57,703 bases of DNA, taken from a bacterium (lineage in GTDB: Bacteria > Bacillota > Bacilli > Lactobacillales > Streptococcaceae). A program made the translations under genes and the position numbers. A model generated the notes under the pieces. That model was not told the DNA's origin. It did not search any database and saw only the letters and a program-made list of their open reading frames with translations. Positions 9,680 to 20,889 of the stretch are shown piece by piece. Position 1 is the stretch's first letter. Every line of letters begins with the position of its first letter. The stretch lies in NCBI GenBank assembly GCA_905221035.1, contig CAJNBP010000011.1, forward strand, positions 1 to 57,703. Direction: 5' to 3'.

Positions 9680-9796
9680 TATACTCTTCGAAAATCCAAT
9701 TCAAACTACGTCAGCTTTATCGGCAACCTCAAAGCTGTACTTTGAGCAACCTGCGGCTAGCTTTCTAGTTTGCTCTTTGATTTTCATTGAGTATTA
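9680..9796 (+). repeat. BOX element in the pbp2B leader
   Basis: Begins atactcttcgaaaatc (boxA end) and ends ttttcattgagtatta (boxC end); the middle (caacctcaaagctgtactttgagcaac) is a truncated boxB. It ends three bases before the pbp2B ATG, so its folded RNA would form the 5' untranslated region. Confidence 0.92.
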
Positions 9797-9799
9797 GAA

Positions 9800-11857
9800 A
9801 TGAGACTGATTTGTATGAGAAAATTTAACAGCCATTCGATTCCGATTCGGCTTAATTTATTGTTTTCAATTGTCATTTTACTCTTTATGACCATTATTGG
9901 TCGTTTGTTGTATATGCAGGTTTTGAACAAGGATTTTTACGAAAAAAAGCTAGCCTCAGCTAGTCAAACCAAGGTCACAACCAGTTCTGCCCGTGGGGAA
10001 ATCTATGATGCTAGTGGAAAACCTTTGGTAGAAAATACGTTAAAGCAGGTTGTTTCCTTCACGCGTAGTAATAAAATGACGGCTAAAGATCTGAAAGAAA
10101 TCGCTAGTCAGTTACTGGGATATGTGAGCATCACTTCGCCAAATTTGACAGAACGACAGTTGGCAGATTACTATTTAGCTGATCCTGAGATCTATAAAAA
10201 AACAGTAGAGGCTCTCCCAAGTGAGAAACGCTTGGATTCAGATGGCAATCGCCTATCCGAATCAGAACTGTATAACAATGCGGTCGATAGTGTCCAAACG
10301 AGTCAACTAAACTATACAGAGGATGAAAAGAAAGAAATCTATCTTTTTAGTCAGTTAAATGCCGTTGGAAACTTTGCGACAGGCACCATTGTGACAGATG
10401 CTCTGACAGATACCCAGATTGCTCTGATTGCCTCTGCTTCGAAACAATTACCCGGCGTTAGTATTTCAACTTCGTGGGATCGAAAAGTTCTAGAGACTTC
10501 CCTTTCTTCTATAGTAGGAAGTGTATCCAGTGAAAAAGCTGGTCTCCCAGCGGAAGAAGCAGATGCCTATCTTAAAAAAGGTTATTCTCTAAATGACCGT
10601 GTGGGGACTTCTTATCTAGAAAAGCAATACGAGGAAACCTTGCAAGGTAAACGCTCAGTGAAGGAAATTCATCTAGATAAGTACGGTAATATGGAAAGTG
10701 TCGAAAATATCGAAGATGGTACCAAAGGGAATAATATTAAACTGACCATTGATTTGGCCTTCCAAGATAGCGTGGATGCTTTGCTGAAAAGTTATTTCAA
10801 TTCAGAGTTGGGAAATGGTGGAGCTAAGTATTCTGAAGGTGTGTATGCAGTCGCCCTTAACCCCAAAACAGGTGCTGTGTTATCCATGTCAGGGATCAAA
10901 CATGACCTGAAAACGGGAGAGTTGACGCCTGATTCCTTGGGAACGGTAACCAATGTCTTTGTCCCAGGTTCGGTTGTCAAAGCAGCGACCATCAGTTCTG
11001 GTTGGGAAAATGGAGTCTTGTCAGGAAACCAGACCTTGACAGACCAATCCATTGTCTTTCAAGGTTCAGCTCCTATCAATTCTTGGTATACTGCCTTTTC
11101 TGGGCCAATGCCGATTACGGCAGTTCAGGCTCTGGAGTATTCATCCAATCCTTATATGGTCCAAACAGCCTTAGGTCTTATGGGGCAGACCTATCAACCT
11201 AATATGTTTGTCGGCACCAGCAATCTAGAGTCTGCTATGGGGAAACTGCGTTCAACCTTTGGCGAATATGGCTTGGGGTCTGCGACCGGGATTGACCTAC
11301 CAGATGAATCTACTGGATTTATTCCTAAAGACTATGATTTTGCCAATTACATCACCAATGCCTTTGGCCAGTTTGATAACTATACGCCGATGCAGTTGGC
11401 TCAGTATGTAGCAACTATTGCAAATGATGGTGTTCGTGTGGCTCCTCGTATTGTTGAAGGCATTTATGGCAATAATGATAAGGGAGGACTAGGTGACTTG
11501 ATTCAGCAACTGCAACCGACAGAGATGAATAAGGTCAATATATCCGACTCTGATATGAGCATCTTGCACCAAGGTTTTTATCAGGTTGCCCATGGAACTA
11601 GTGGGTTGACAACTGGCCGTGCCTTTTCAAATGGGGCCTTGGTATCTATTAGCGGAAAAACGGGTACAGCCGAAAGTTATGTGGCAGATGGTCAGCAAGC
11701 AACCAATACCAATGCGGTGGCCTATGCCCCATCTGATAATCCCCAAATCGCTGTGGCAGTGGTCTTTCCGCATAATACCAATCTAACAAATGGTGTAGGA
11801 CCTTCCATTGCACGTGACATTATCAATCTGTATCAAAAATACCATCCAATGAACTAG
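9800..11857 (+). CDS. pbp2B: Penicillin-binding protein 2B, mosaic transpeptidase domain
   Basis: This class B transpeptidase is needed for peripheral peptidoglycan synthesis. It has one membrane helix (about residues 20-40), a dimerisation domain and a transpeptidase domain. The motifs are SVVK (active Ser386 in the usual 680-residue numbering, codon 10970-10972), SSN (443-445) and KTG (615-617). Two substitutions are seen at known resistance positions: residue 446 after SSN is Pro (codon 11150-11152; Thr in sensitive strains, usually Ala in resistant ones), and residue 476 is Gly (11240-11242; Glu in sensitive strains). The segment [10 protein letters not shown] also differs from the sensitive form I remember. 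The start could be 9800 or the ATG five codons later; neither has a Shine-Dalgarno sequence. Confidence 0.95.
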   Translation: MRLICMRKFNSHSIPIRLNLLFSIVILLFMTIIGRLLYMQVLNKDFYEKKLASASQTKVTTSSARGEIYDASGKPLVENTLKQVVSFTRSNKMTAKDLKEIASQLLGYVSITSPNLTERQLADYYLADPEIYKKTVEALPSEKRLDSDGNRLSESELYNNAVDSVQTSQLNYTEDEKKEIYLFSQLNAVGNFATGTIVTDALTDTQIALIASASKQLPGVSISTSWDRKVLETSLSSIVGSVSSEKAGLPAEEADAYLKKGYSLNDRVGTSYLEKQYEETLQGKRSVKEIHLDKYGNMESVENIEDGTKGNNIKLTIDLAFQDSVDALLKSYFNSELGNGGAKYSEGVYAVALNPKTGAVLSMSGIKHDLKTGELTPDSLGTVTNVFVPGSVVKAATISSGWENGVLSGNQTLTDQSIVFQGSAPINSWYTAFSGPMPITAVQALEYSSNPYMVQTALGLMGQTYQPNMFVGTSNLESAMGKLRSTFGEYGLGSATGIDLPDESTGFIPKDYDFANYITNAFGQFDNYTPMQLAQYVATIANDGVRVAPRIVEGIYGNNDKGGLGDLIQQLQPTEMNKVNISDSDMSILHQGFYQVAHGTSGLTTGRAFSNGALVSISGKTGTAESYVADGQQATNTNAVAYAPSDNPQIAVAVVFPHNTNLTNGVGPSIARDIINLYQKYHPMN

Positions 11858-11867
11858 AAAGGAATTT

Positions 11868-12464
11868 ATGCTTTATCCAACACCTATTGCCAAGCTGATT
11901 GATAGTTATTCTAAGTTACCAGGTATCGGGATTAAGACGGCTACGCGTCTGGCCTTTTATACGATTGGGATGTCTGATGATGATGTCAATGAATTTGCGA
12001 AAAATCTCCTTTCTGCTAAGAGAGAATTGACCTACTGTTCAATTTGTGGTCGATTGACTGATGATGATCCTTGCTCTATCTGTACCGATCCAACTCGTGA
12101 CCAGACAACGATTTTGGTGCTAGAGGATAGTCGTGATGTGGCGGCTATGGAGAATATCCAAGAATACCATGGACTCTATCATGTCTTGCATGGACTCATT
12201 TCTCCTATGAATGGTATTAGTCCAGATGATATCAATCTCAAGAGTCTCATGACTCGTCTTATGGATAGTGAGGTTTCAGAAGTAATCGTAGCAACCAATG
12301 CTACAGCAGATGGAGAAGCGACTTCTATGTATCTTTCGCGCCTGCTTAAGCCAGCTGGTATTAAGGTTACTCGACTGGCTCGGGGGCTCGCTGTGGGAGC
12401 AGATATCGAGTATGCGGACGAAGTCACACTCTTACGGGCTATTGAAAATCGAACAGAGTTATAA
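11868..12464 (+). CDS. recR: Recombination protein RecR
   Basis: This 198-residue protein acts with RecO and RecF to load RecA at gaps. It has the N-terminal helix-hairpin-helix, a C4 zinc finger ([16 protein letters not shown]) and a Toprim domain beginning [14 protein letters not shown]. It starts ten bases after pbp2B behind gaaaggaattt and is probably co-transcribed with it. Confidence 0.97.
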   Translation: MLYPTPIAKLIDSYSKLPGIGIKTATRLAFYTIGMSDDDVNEFAKNLLSAKRELTYCSICGRLTDDDPCSICTDPTRDQTTILVLEDSRDVAAMENIQEYHGLYHVLHGLISPMNGISPDDINLKSLMTRLMDSEVSEVIVATNATADGEATSMYLSRLLKPAGIKVTRLARGLAVGADIEYADEVTLLRAIENRTEL

Positions 12465-12508
12465 GTGTAGACAAATTTACGAACTCCATTCATTTATAAA
12501 AAATCACG

Positions 12509-12540
12509 GAGACCGACAGTTGTTTTATCGGTCTCTTTTT
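12509..12540 (+). terminator. Terminator after recR
   Basis: Stem GAGACCGA / TCGGTCTC with an 11-base loop, followed by five T residues. It ends the pbp2B-recR unit. Confidence 0.88.
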
Positions 12541-12591
12541 AGATTTCTTGAAAACCAGTATCAGATTCAAGTTTCAAAAAAGAAGCAAATA

Positions 12592-12600
12592 TGATATACT
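12592..12600 (+). promoter_or_regulatory. Extended -10 promoter for ddl
   Basis: TGATATACT at 12592-12600 fits an extended -10, with a weak -35 (TTTCAA, 12572-12577) 17 bases upstream. It lies about 38 bases before the ddl start codon. Confidence 0.6.
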
Positions 12601-12637
12601 AAAGAATGAGTATTCTATTAGAATTGGAACCAATAAT

Positions 12638-13681
12638 ATGAAACAAACGATTATTCTTTTATACGGTGGACGTAGTGCAGAGCGTGAAGTCTCTGTCCTT
12701 TCAGCTGAAAGTGTCATGCGTGCGGTCAACTACGACCGTTTCACAGTCAAGACTTTCTTCATCAGCCAGTCAGGTGACTTTATTAAAACGCAAGAATTTA
12801 GTCAGACTCCGGGGCAAGAAGACCGTCTCATGACCAATGAAACCATTGATTGGGATAAGCAGGTTGCACCAAGTGCCATCTACGAAGAAGGCGCAGTGGT
12901 CTTTCCAGTCCTTCATGGTCCAATGGGAGAAGATGGCTCTGTTCAAGGATTCTTGGAAGTTTTGAAAATGCCTTATGTCGGCTGTAATATCTTGTCATCC
13001 AGTCTTGCCATGGATAAAATCACGACTAAACGTGTTTTGGAATCTGCTGGTATTGCCCAAGTTCCTTATGTGGCCATCGTTGAAGGTGATGATGTGACGG
13101 CTAAAATCGCTGAAGTGGAAGAAAAATTGACTTATCCAGTCTTCACCAAACCATCAAACATGGGGTCTAGTGTCGGTATTTCTAAGTCTGAAAATCAAGA
13201 AGAACTCCGTCAAGCTTTGAAACTTGCCTTCCAATATGACAGCCGTGTCTTGGTTGAGCAAGGAGTGAATGCCCGTGAAATCGAGGTTGGCCTCTTGGGG
13301 AACTACGATGTCAAAAGCACGCTACCAGGGGAAGTGGTCAAAGATGTTGCCTTTTATGACTACGATGCCAAGTATATTGATAACAAGATTACTATGGATA
13401 TCCCAGCCAAGATCAGTGATGATGTAGTAGCTGTCATGCGTCGAAATGCAGAAACGGCCTTCCGTGCGATTGGTGGACTAGGTCTCTCTCGTTGCGATTT
13501 CTTCTATACAGACAAGGGCGAGATTTTCCTAAACGAGCTAAATACCATGCCAGGTTTCACCCAGTGGTCTATGTACCCACTGCTTTGGGACAATATGGGA
13601 ATCAGCTACCCAGACCTAATCGAGCGTTTGGTTGACCTTGCTAAGCAAAGTTTTGACAAGCACGAAGCGCATTTGCTATAA
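12638..13681 (+). CDS. ddl: D-alanine--D-alanine ligase
   Basis: This ATP-grasp enzyme makes the D-Ala-D-Ala dipeptide for the cell wall. The 347-residue protein starts [19 protein letters not shown], the usual Ddl N-terminus, so I place the start at 12638 and not at the longer upstream frame, which would overlap the promoter. [12 protein letters not shown], the [12 protein letters not shown] loop and the C-terminal [23 protein letters not shown] metal site are present. Its product is used by MurF encoded next. No clear Shine-Dalgarno sequence is seen. Confidence 0.96.
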   Translation: MKQTIILLYGGRSAEREVSVLSAESVMRAVNYDRFTVKTFFISQSGDFIKTQEFSQTPGQEDRLMTNETIDWDKQVAPSAIYEEGAVVFPVLHGPMGEDGSVQGFLEVLKMPYVGCNILSSSLAMDKITTKRVLESAGIAQVPYVAIVEGDDVTAKIAEVEEKLTYPVFTKPSNMGSSVGISKSENQEELRQALKLAFQYDSRVLVEQGVNAREIEVGLLGNYDVKSTLPGEVVKDVAFYDYDAKYIDNKITMDIPAKISDDVVAVMRRNAETAFRAIGGLGLSRCDFFYTDKGEIFLNELNTMPGFTQWSMYPLLWDNMGISYPDLIERLVDLAKQSFDKHEAHLL

Positions 13682-13692
13682 AAATAAAAGAG

Positions 13693-13753
13693 AGGGTAGA
13701 AGTCAGAACCATCACTGCCAGGTGATCAGAGTTCTCGGACTTCAACCCTTTTT
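13693..13753 (+). terminator. Hairpin between ddl and murF
   Basis: An outer stem agggtagaagtc / gacttcaaccct with one mismatch encloses a second short stem (gaac/gttc) and is followed by five T residues. It sits 14 bases before murF and probably attenuates read-through, since no separate murF promoter is obvious. Confidence 0.7.
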
Positions 13754-13765
13754 AAAGGAGTAGAA

Positions 13766-15139
13766 ATGAAACTTACAATTCACGAAGTTGCCCAAGCTGT
13801 TGGAGCTAAAAATAATGTCAGCATCTTTGAGGACATCCAGTTAGAAAAGGCTGAGTTTGACAGTCGTTTGATTGGGACTGGAGATTTATTTGTGCCACTC
13901 AAAGGTGCGCGTGATGGCCATGACTTTATCGAAACAGCTTTTGAAAATGGTGCAGCAGTAACCTTGTCTGAGAAAGAGGTCGCAAATCATCCTTACATTC
14001 TAGTAGACGATGTGTTGACTGCCTTTCAACAACTAGCTGCCTACTATCTTGAGAAAACGGCTGTTGAGGTCTTTGCTGTTACGGGTTCGAATGGTAAGAC
14101 GACGACCAAGGATATGTTGGCGCACTTGCTATCAACAACCTACAAGACCTACAAAACACAAGGAAACTACAATAACGAGATTGGCCTTCCTTACACAGTT
14201 CTTCATATGCCTGAAGGGACAGAAAAGTTGGTCTTGGAGATGGGGCAGGATCACTTGGGAGATATTCATCTCTTGTCTGAATTGGCTCATCCAAAAACAG
14301 CCATTGTGACCTTGGTTGGAGAGGCTCATTTAGCCTTTTTCAAAGACCGTTCGGAAATTGCTAAAGGAAAAATGCAAATTGCAGATGGTATGGCATCGGG
14401 TTCTTTGCTTTTGGCACCGGCTGACTCGATTGTAGAGGACTACTTGCCAACTGATAAAAAAGTGGTTCGTTTTGGGCCAGGAGCAGAGCTGGAAATTACA
14501 GACTTGATTGAGCGCAAGGATAGTCTGACCTTTAAGGCTAATTTCTTGGAACAAGCCCTTGATTTGCCAGTGACTGGTAAGTACAATGCCACCAATGCTA
14601 TGATTGCGTCTTATGTTGCCCTACAAGAAGGAGTTTCAGAAGAGCAAATTCGTCAGGCCTTCCAAAATCTTGAATTGACGCGTAACCGTACTGAGTGGAA
14701 GAAAGCAGCCAATGGAGCAGATATCCTGTCAGATGTTTACAATGCCAATCCGACTGCTATGAAGTTGATTTTGGAGACTTTCTCTGCCATTCCAGCCAAC
14801 GAAGATGGCAAGAAAATTGCGATTTTGGCGGACATGAAGGAACTTGGTGACCAGTCTGTTCAACTCCATAACCAGATGATTTTGAGCCTCTCGCCAGATG
14901 TGCTTGATACCGTGATTTGCTATGGAGAAGATATCGCAGAATTGGCCCAACTTGCCAGTCAAATGTTCCCAATCGGCCATGTTTACTACTTCAAAAAAAC
15001 AGAAGACCAGGACCAATTTGAAGACCTAGTTAAGCAGGTCAAGGAAAGCCTTGGGGCTCATGATCAAATCTTGCTCAAAGGCTCTAACTCTATGAATCTC
15101 GCCAAGTTGGTAGAAAGTTTAGAACATGAAGACAAGTGA
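13766..15139 (+). CDS. murF: UDP-MurNAc-tripeptide--D-Ala-D-Ala ligase
   Basis: This 457-residue Mur ligase adds the D-Ala-D-Ala dipeptide to the stem peptide. The ATP-binding loop VTGSNGKTTTKDM lies near residues 105-117. The N-terminal substrate domain has FDSRLIGTGDLFVPLKG, and the central GNYNNEIGLP and C-terminal LSDVYNANPTAM motifs are typical. The start follows aaaggagtagaa. Its stop overlaps the Nudix gene by 14 bases. Confidence 0.97.
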   Translation: MKLTIHEVAQAVGAKNNVSIFEDIQLEKAEFDSRLIGTGDLFVPLKGARDGHDFIETAFENGAAVTLSEKEVANHPYILVDDVLTAFQQLAAYYLEKTAVEVFAVTGSNGKTTTKDMLAHLLSTTYKTYKTQGNYNNEIGLPYTVLHMPEGTEKLVLEMGQDHLGDIHLLSELAHPKTAIVTLVGEAHLAFFKDRSEIAKGKMQIADGMASGSLLLAPADSIVEDYLPTDKKVVRFGPGAELEITDLIERKDSLTFKANFLEQALDLPVTGKYNATNAMIASYVALQEGVSEEQIRQAFQNLELTRNRTEWKKAANGADILSDVYNANPTAMKLILETFSAIPANEDGKKIAILADMKELGDQSVQLHNQMILSLSPDVLDTVICYGEDIAELAQLASQMFPIGHVYYFKKTEDQDQFEDLVKQVKESLGAHDQILLKGSNSMNLAKLVESLEHEDK

Positions 15140-15737
15140 TTTTGTTAAGTATCTGCAAAGAATGATTGCCCTTACAGATACTGGATTAACCTTTACAAAG
15201 GATCCGTTTGACCGTGAGCGCTACGAAGACTTGCGAGGTCTTTTATCTGAAATGTTGAATCAAGCATCAGACCTTGATGCCGAAGAAGTGGCAGAAGTCT
15301 TGAAGCCAACTTCTGCTTATGCGACTCCGTTAATGGACGTCCGTGCTTGGATTGTTGAGGACGAAAAGATTTGTCTGGTTAGGGGACAAGGAGAGGATAG
15401 TTGGGCTTTACCAGGTGGCTTTGGTGAGGTTGGTTATTCTCCAACAGAAAATATTCTCAAGGAAATTGAAGAAGAAACCGGTTTTGAAGCTAAAGTAGAA
15501 AGACTACTAGCTGTTTTTGATACCAATCGTTTCCAGCTACAGAGCAAGCAATATGCAAAGTTTGTTTTTGAATGTAAGCTTCTTGATGGACAATTCCAAG
15601 AAAATCAAGAAATTGCTGACCTTCAATTTTTTGCCATTGACCAATTACCAGCCTTATCTGAAAAACGCATTACCAAAGAGCAAATAGAGATTCTTTGGCA
15701 GGTTTATCAAGGTCAGAGGGAGCAATATCTTGACTAA
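15126..15737 (+). CDS. Nudix hydrolase with N-terminal Nudix_N domain
   Basis: This 203-residue protein has an N-terminal helical domain (about residues 1-65) like those of Nudix_N hydrolases and then the Nudix fold. The Nudix box reads GGFGEVGYSPTENILKEIEE followed by ETGFE. The usual REx2EE core is KEIEEE here, with Lys replacing Arg but the metal-binding glutamates kept. Substrates of this subgroup (ADP-ribose or nucleoside diphosphate derivatives) cannot be read from the sequence. It overlaps murF by 14 bases and is thus translationally coupled. Confidence 0.88.
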   Translation: MKTSDFVKYLQRMIALTDTGLTFTKDPFDRERYEDLRGLLSEMLNQASDLDAEEVAEVLKPTSAYATPLMDVRAWIVEDEKICLVRGQGEDSWALPGGFGEVGYSPTENILKEIEEETGFEAKVERLLAVFDTNRFQLQSKQYAKFVFECKLLDGQFQENQEIADLQFFAIDQLPALSEKRITKEQIEILWQVYQGQREQYLD

Positions 15738-15781
15738 GAAGATGATTATCGTATTTCTAAATCCATTTTTGACAAATAGCA

Positions 15782-15790
15782 TGGTATAAT
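15782..15790 (+). promoter_or_regulatory. Extended -10 promoter before the TIGR02206-type gene
   Basis: TGGTATAAT at 15782-15790 is a perfect extended -10. A TTGACA at 15769-15774 lies only 10 bases upstream, too close to be its -35. Confidence 0.6.
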
Positions 15791-15827
15791 AATATGCAGG
15801 AAAATTTTGAATCATGAGGAAGACTAG

Positions 15828-16532
15828 ATGAATTTATGGGATATTTTCTTTACGACCCAAGCAACAGAACCACCCAAATTTGACCTTTTTTGGTATGTCA
15901 GTATATTTACACTCTTGGCCTTGACCTTTTATACAGCCTATCGTTATCGTGAAAAGAAGGTTTACCAACGATTTTTCCAGATTTTACAGGCTGTCCAGTT
16001 AATCCTTCTTTATGGTTGGTACTGGGTTAATCATATGCCACTGTCAGAAAGCTTACCCTTTTACCATTGCCGTATGGCTATGTTTGTGGTGCTTTTGCTT
16101 CCTGGTCAATCCAAATATCGGCAGTATTTTGCATTACTAGGAACATTTGGGACATTAGCAGCCTTTGTTTATCCAGTGCCAGATCCTTATCCATTCCCGC
16201 ATATTGCGATTTTATCCTTTATCTTTGGGCACTTAGCTCTCTTGGGAAATTCACTGGTTTATCTCTTGAAACAGTACGACGCAAAAATGCTTGATGTGAA
16301 AAGAATTTTTCTTATGACCTTTGGACTAAATGCCTTGATTTTTGTGGTCAATTTGGTAACAGGTGGAGATTACGGATTCTTGACAAAACCGCCATTGGTT
16401 GGGGATCACGGCTTAGTGGCTAATTATTTGATTGTTTCTGTAGCCTTGTCAGCAGCGATTACTTTGACAAAGAAAATCTTGGAACTATTTTTAGAACAAG
16501 AAGCAGAAAAAATGATTGCAAAGAAAGCTTAG
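15828..16532 (+). CDS. TIGR02206/YwaF-type integral membrane protein
   Basis: This 234-residue protein has about six or seven membrane segments (first near residues 20-38). It carries the family segment HMPLSESLPFYHCRMAM on the second/third helix. Members are uncharacterised; no reaction or substrate is known. It has its own extended -10 promoter and a terminator overlapping its stop, so it is an independent unit between the mur and fts clusters. The start follows atgaggaagactag. Confidence 0.8.
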   Translation: MNLWDIFFTTQATEPPKFDLFWYVSIFTLLALTFYTAYRYREKKVYQRFFQILQAVQLILLYGWYWVNHMPLSESLPFYHCRMAMFVVLLLPGQSKYRQYFALLGTFGTLAAFVYPVPDPYPFPHIAILSFIFGHLALLGNSLVYLLKQYDAKMLDVKRIFLMTFGLNALIFVVNLVTGGDYGFLTKPPLVGDHGLVANYLIVSVALSAAITLTKKILELFLEQEAEKMIAKKA

Positions 16533-16552
16533 AAATGAGCTTTCTTTTTTGG
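16522..16552 (+). terminator. Terminator overlapping the stop of the TIGR02206-type gene
   Basis: Stem AAAGAAAGCT (16522-16531) / AGCTTTCTTT (16540-16549), eight-base loop, then TTT. The stop codon lies inside the hairpin. Confidence 0.8.
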
Positions 16553-16661
16553 CAATAGACAGATTGTTGTTGGCTACATAGAACAGAAAATTTCTTGTGA
16601 AGGAAAAGTGAAAAATTGGCTAGTAAATTTAGGAAAAAACTGAGCACAATCAGATTTTTTG

Positions 16662-16670
16662 TGTTATAAT
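16662..16670 (+). promoter_or_regulatory. Extended -10 promoter for ftsAZ
   Basis: TGTTATAAT at 16662-16670 is a consensus extended -10 about 80 bases before ftsA. No terminator is seen between here and divIVA, so it may serve the whole division cluster. Confidence 0.6.
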
Positions 16671-16751
16671 ATTCTGTGAATAGCTATGCCCATGTTTAGC
16701 TATGGAATATTACGAAGTGAGAAACTTGGAAGATAGAGAGGATGCGATGTA

Positions 16752-18125
16752 ATGGCTAGAGAAGGCTTTTTTACAGGTCTAGATATTGGAACAAGCTCTG
16801 TCAAGGTGCTTGTAGCCGAGCAGAGAAATGGTGAATTAAATGTAATTGGCGTGAGTAATGCCAAAAGTAAAGGTGTAAAGGATGGAATTATTGTTGATAT
16901 TGATGCAGCAGCAACTGCTATCAAATCAGCCATTTCCCAAGCAGAAGAAAAGGCAGGCATTTCGATTAAATCAGTGAATGTCGGCCTACCTGGTAATCTT
17001 TTGCAGGTAGAACCAACTCAAGGGATGATTCCAGTAACATCTGATACAAAGGAAATTACGGATCAAGATGTTGAAAATGTTGTCAAATCAGCTTTGACAA
17101 AGAGTATGACACCTGACCGTGAAGTCATTACCTTTATTCCTGAAGAATTTATTGTGGATGGTTTCCAAGGAATTCGTGACCCACGTGGCATGATGGGGGT
17201 TCGCCTTGAAATGCGTGGCTTGCTTTATACAGGACCTCGTACTATCTTGCACAATTTGCGTAAGACGGTTGAGCGTGCAGGTGTTCAGGTTGAAAATGTT
17301 ATCATTTCGCCACTAGCAATGGTTCAATCAGTTTTGAACGAAGGTGAACGTGAATTTGGTGCTACAGTGATTGATATGGGGGCAGGGCAAACGACTGTCG
17401 CTACAATCCGTAATCAAGAACTCCAGTTTACCAATATTCTCCAAGAAGGCGGAGATTATGTAACTAAGGATATCTCTAAAGTCTTGAAAACTTCTCAGAA
17501 GTTGGCTGAAGGTTTGAAATTGAACTATGGAGAGGCTTATCCTCCTCTTGCAAGTAAAGAAACCTTCCAAGTAGAGGTTATTGGGGAAGTAGAACCTGTT
17601 GAAGTGACAGAAGATTACTTGTCAGAGATTATTTCCGCACGTATCAAGCATATCTTTGAACAAATCAAACAAGACCTAGAAAGAAGACATTTATTGGATC
17701 TTCCTGGTGGAATTGTTTTGATCGGTGGAAATGCTATTTTACCAGGTATGGTAGAATTGGCTCAAGAAGTCTTTGGTGTCCGTGTGAAACTCTATGTTCC
17801 AAACCAAGTTGGTATTCGCAATCCAGCCTTTGCGCATGTGATTAGTCTATCAGAATTCGCTGGACAATTGACAGAAGTCAATCTTTTGGCTCAAAGAGCA
17901 GTCAAGGGTGAGGTTGCTCTGACTCATCAACCAATTAGTTTTGGAGGAATGATTCAGAAAACAGCTCAGTTTGTACAATCAACGCCTGTTCAACCAGCCC
18001 CTGCTCCAGAAGTAGAGCCTGTGGCGCCTACAGAACCAATGGCGGATTTCCAACAAGCTTCACAAAATAAACCGAAATTAGCAGATCGTTTCCGTGGCTT
18101 GATCGGAAGCATGTTTGACGAATAA
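16752..18125 (+). CDS. ftsA: Cell division protein FtsA
   Basis: This 457-residue actin-like ATPase tethers FtsZ filaments to the membrane. The phosphate-1 motif FFTGLDIGTSSVKVLV is at the N-terminus, ATVIDMGAGQTTVA is the second nucleotide motif, and GGIVLIGGNAILPGM is near the end of the actin fold. A proline-rich linker precedes the C-terminal amphipathic membrane-targeting helix (KLADRFRGLIGSMFDE). The gene is 16 bases before ftsZ. Confidence 0.97.
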   Translation: MAREGFFTGLDIGTSSVKVLVAEQRNGELNVIGVSNAKSKGVKDGIIVDIDAAATAIKSAISQAEEKAGISIKSVNVGLPGNLLQVEPTQGMIPVTSDTKEITDQDVENVVKSALTKSMTPDREVITFIPEEFIVDGFQGIRDPRGMMGVRLEMRGLLYTGPRTILHNLRKTVERAGVQVENVIISPLAMVQSVLNEGEREFGATVIDMGAGQTTVATIRNQELQFTNILQEGGDYVTKDISKVLKTSQKLAEGLKLNYGEAYPPLASKETFQVEVIGEVEPVEVTEDYLSEIISARIKHIFEQIKQDLERRHLLDLPGGIVLIGGNAILPGMVELAQEVFGVRVKLYVPNQVGIRNPAFAHVISLSEFAGQLTEVNLLAQRAVKGEVALTHQPISFGGMIQKTAQFVQSTPVQPAPAPEVEPVAPTEPMADFQQASQNKPKLADRFRGLIGSMFDE

Positions 18126-18138
18126 AGAGGAAAAATAA

Positions 18139-19401
<1,263 letters not shown>

Positions 19402-19405
19402 GTAA

Positions 19406-20077
19406 ATGAATGTAAAAGAAAATACAGAACTTGTTTTTCGAGAAGTCGCAGAGGCGAGTCTGAGTGCTCATCGAGAGAGTGACTCGGTCTCTGTCATTGC
19501 AGTTACCAAGTATGTAGATGTACCGACAGCGGAAGCCTTGCTTCCGCTAGGTGTTCATCATATCGGTGAAAATCGTGTCGATAAGTTTCTGGAGAAATAT
19601 GAAGCTTTAAAAGATCGAGATGTTACTTGGCATTTGATTGGTACCTTGCAAAGACGTAAGGTGAAAGATGTCATTCAATACGTTGATTATTTCCATGCTT
19701 TGGACTCAGTTAAGCTAGCAGAGGAAATTCAAAAAAGAAGTGACCGAGTCATCAAGTGTTTCATTCAGGTAAATATTTCTAAAGAAGAAAGCAAACACGG
19801 TTTTTCGAGAGAGGAACTGCTGGAAATCTTGCCAGAGTTAGCCAGACTAGATAAGATTGAATATGTTGGTTTAATGACCATGGCACCTTTTGAGGCTAGC
19901 AGTGAGCAGTTGAAAGAAATTTTCAAGGCGACCCAAGATTTACAAAGAGAAATTCAAGAAAAACAAATTCCAAATATGCCTATGACCGAGTTAAGTATGG
20001 GAATGAGTCGTGACTATAAAGAAGCGATTCAATTCGGTTCCACCTTTGTTCGTATAGGTACAGCATTTTTTAAGTAG
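19406..20077 (+). CDS. ylmE: YggS/YlmE family PLP-binding protein
   Basis: This 223-residue TIM-barrel protein of the COG0325 family binds pyridoxal phosphate and is involved in PLP and amino-acid homeostasis; no catalysis is established. The PLP Lys is in VIAVTKYVDV (about residue 35). IGENRVDKFLEKY, WHLIGTLQRRK and the C-terminal LSMGMSRDYKEAIQFGSTFVRIG phosphate-binding segment are present. It starts four bases after ftsZ in the conserved division cluster. Confidence 0.93.
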   Translation: MNVKENTELVFREVAEASLSAHRESDSVSVIAVTKYVDVPTAEALLPLGVHHIGENRVDKFLEKYEALKDRDVTWHLIGTLQRRKVKDVIQYVDYFHALDSVKLAEEIQKRSDRVIKCFIQVNISKEESKHGFSREELLEILPELARLDKIEYVGLMTMAPFEASSEQLKEIFKATQDLQREIQEKQIPNMPMTELSMGMSRDYKEAIQFGSTFVRIGTAFFK

Positions 20078-20625
<548 letters not shown>

Positions 20626-20626
<1 letters not shown>

Positions 20627-20889
20627 TGATTTTTTTAATTCGTATGATTTATAATGCAGTGGATATTTACTCCCTGATTTTGGTAGCCTTTGCTGTCATG
20701 TCTTGGTTTCCAGGTGCCTATGAATCAAGTTTAGGTCGTTGGATTGTAGCACTAGTAAAGCCAGTGCTTGCTCCCTTGCAACGTCTTCCTTTACAGATAG
20801 CGGGTCTTGATTTATCTGTTTGGGTTGCGATTGTTTTGATTCGATTTTTAGGAGAAAACCTAGTTCGTTTTCTGGCGATGATAGGATGA
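20626..20889 (+). CDS. ylmG: YggT-family membrane protein YlmG
   Basis: This 87-residue protein has two membrane segments (about residues 10-28 and 62-82) with the YggT motif SWFPGAYESSLGRWI between them. The family is linked to cell division and osmotic handling, but its molecular role is unsettled. It overlaps sepF by one base and ylmH by four, so translation is coupled. Confidence 0.92.

Noticed and set aside
15769..15790. TTGACA and TATAAT as a paired promoter before the TIGR02206-type gene
   Set aside because: The spacing is only 10 bases; the -10 was kept as an extended -10 instead.
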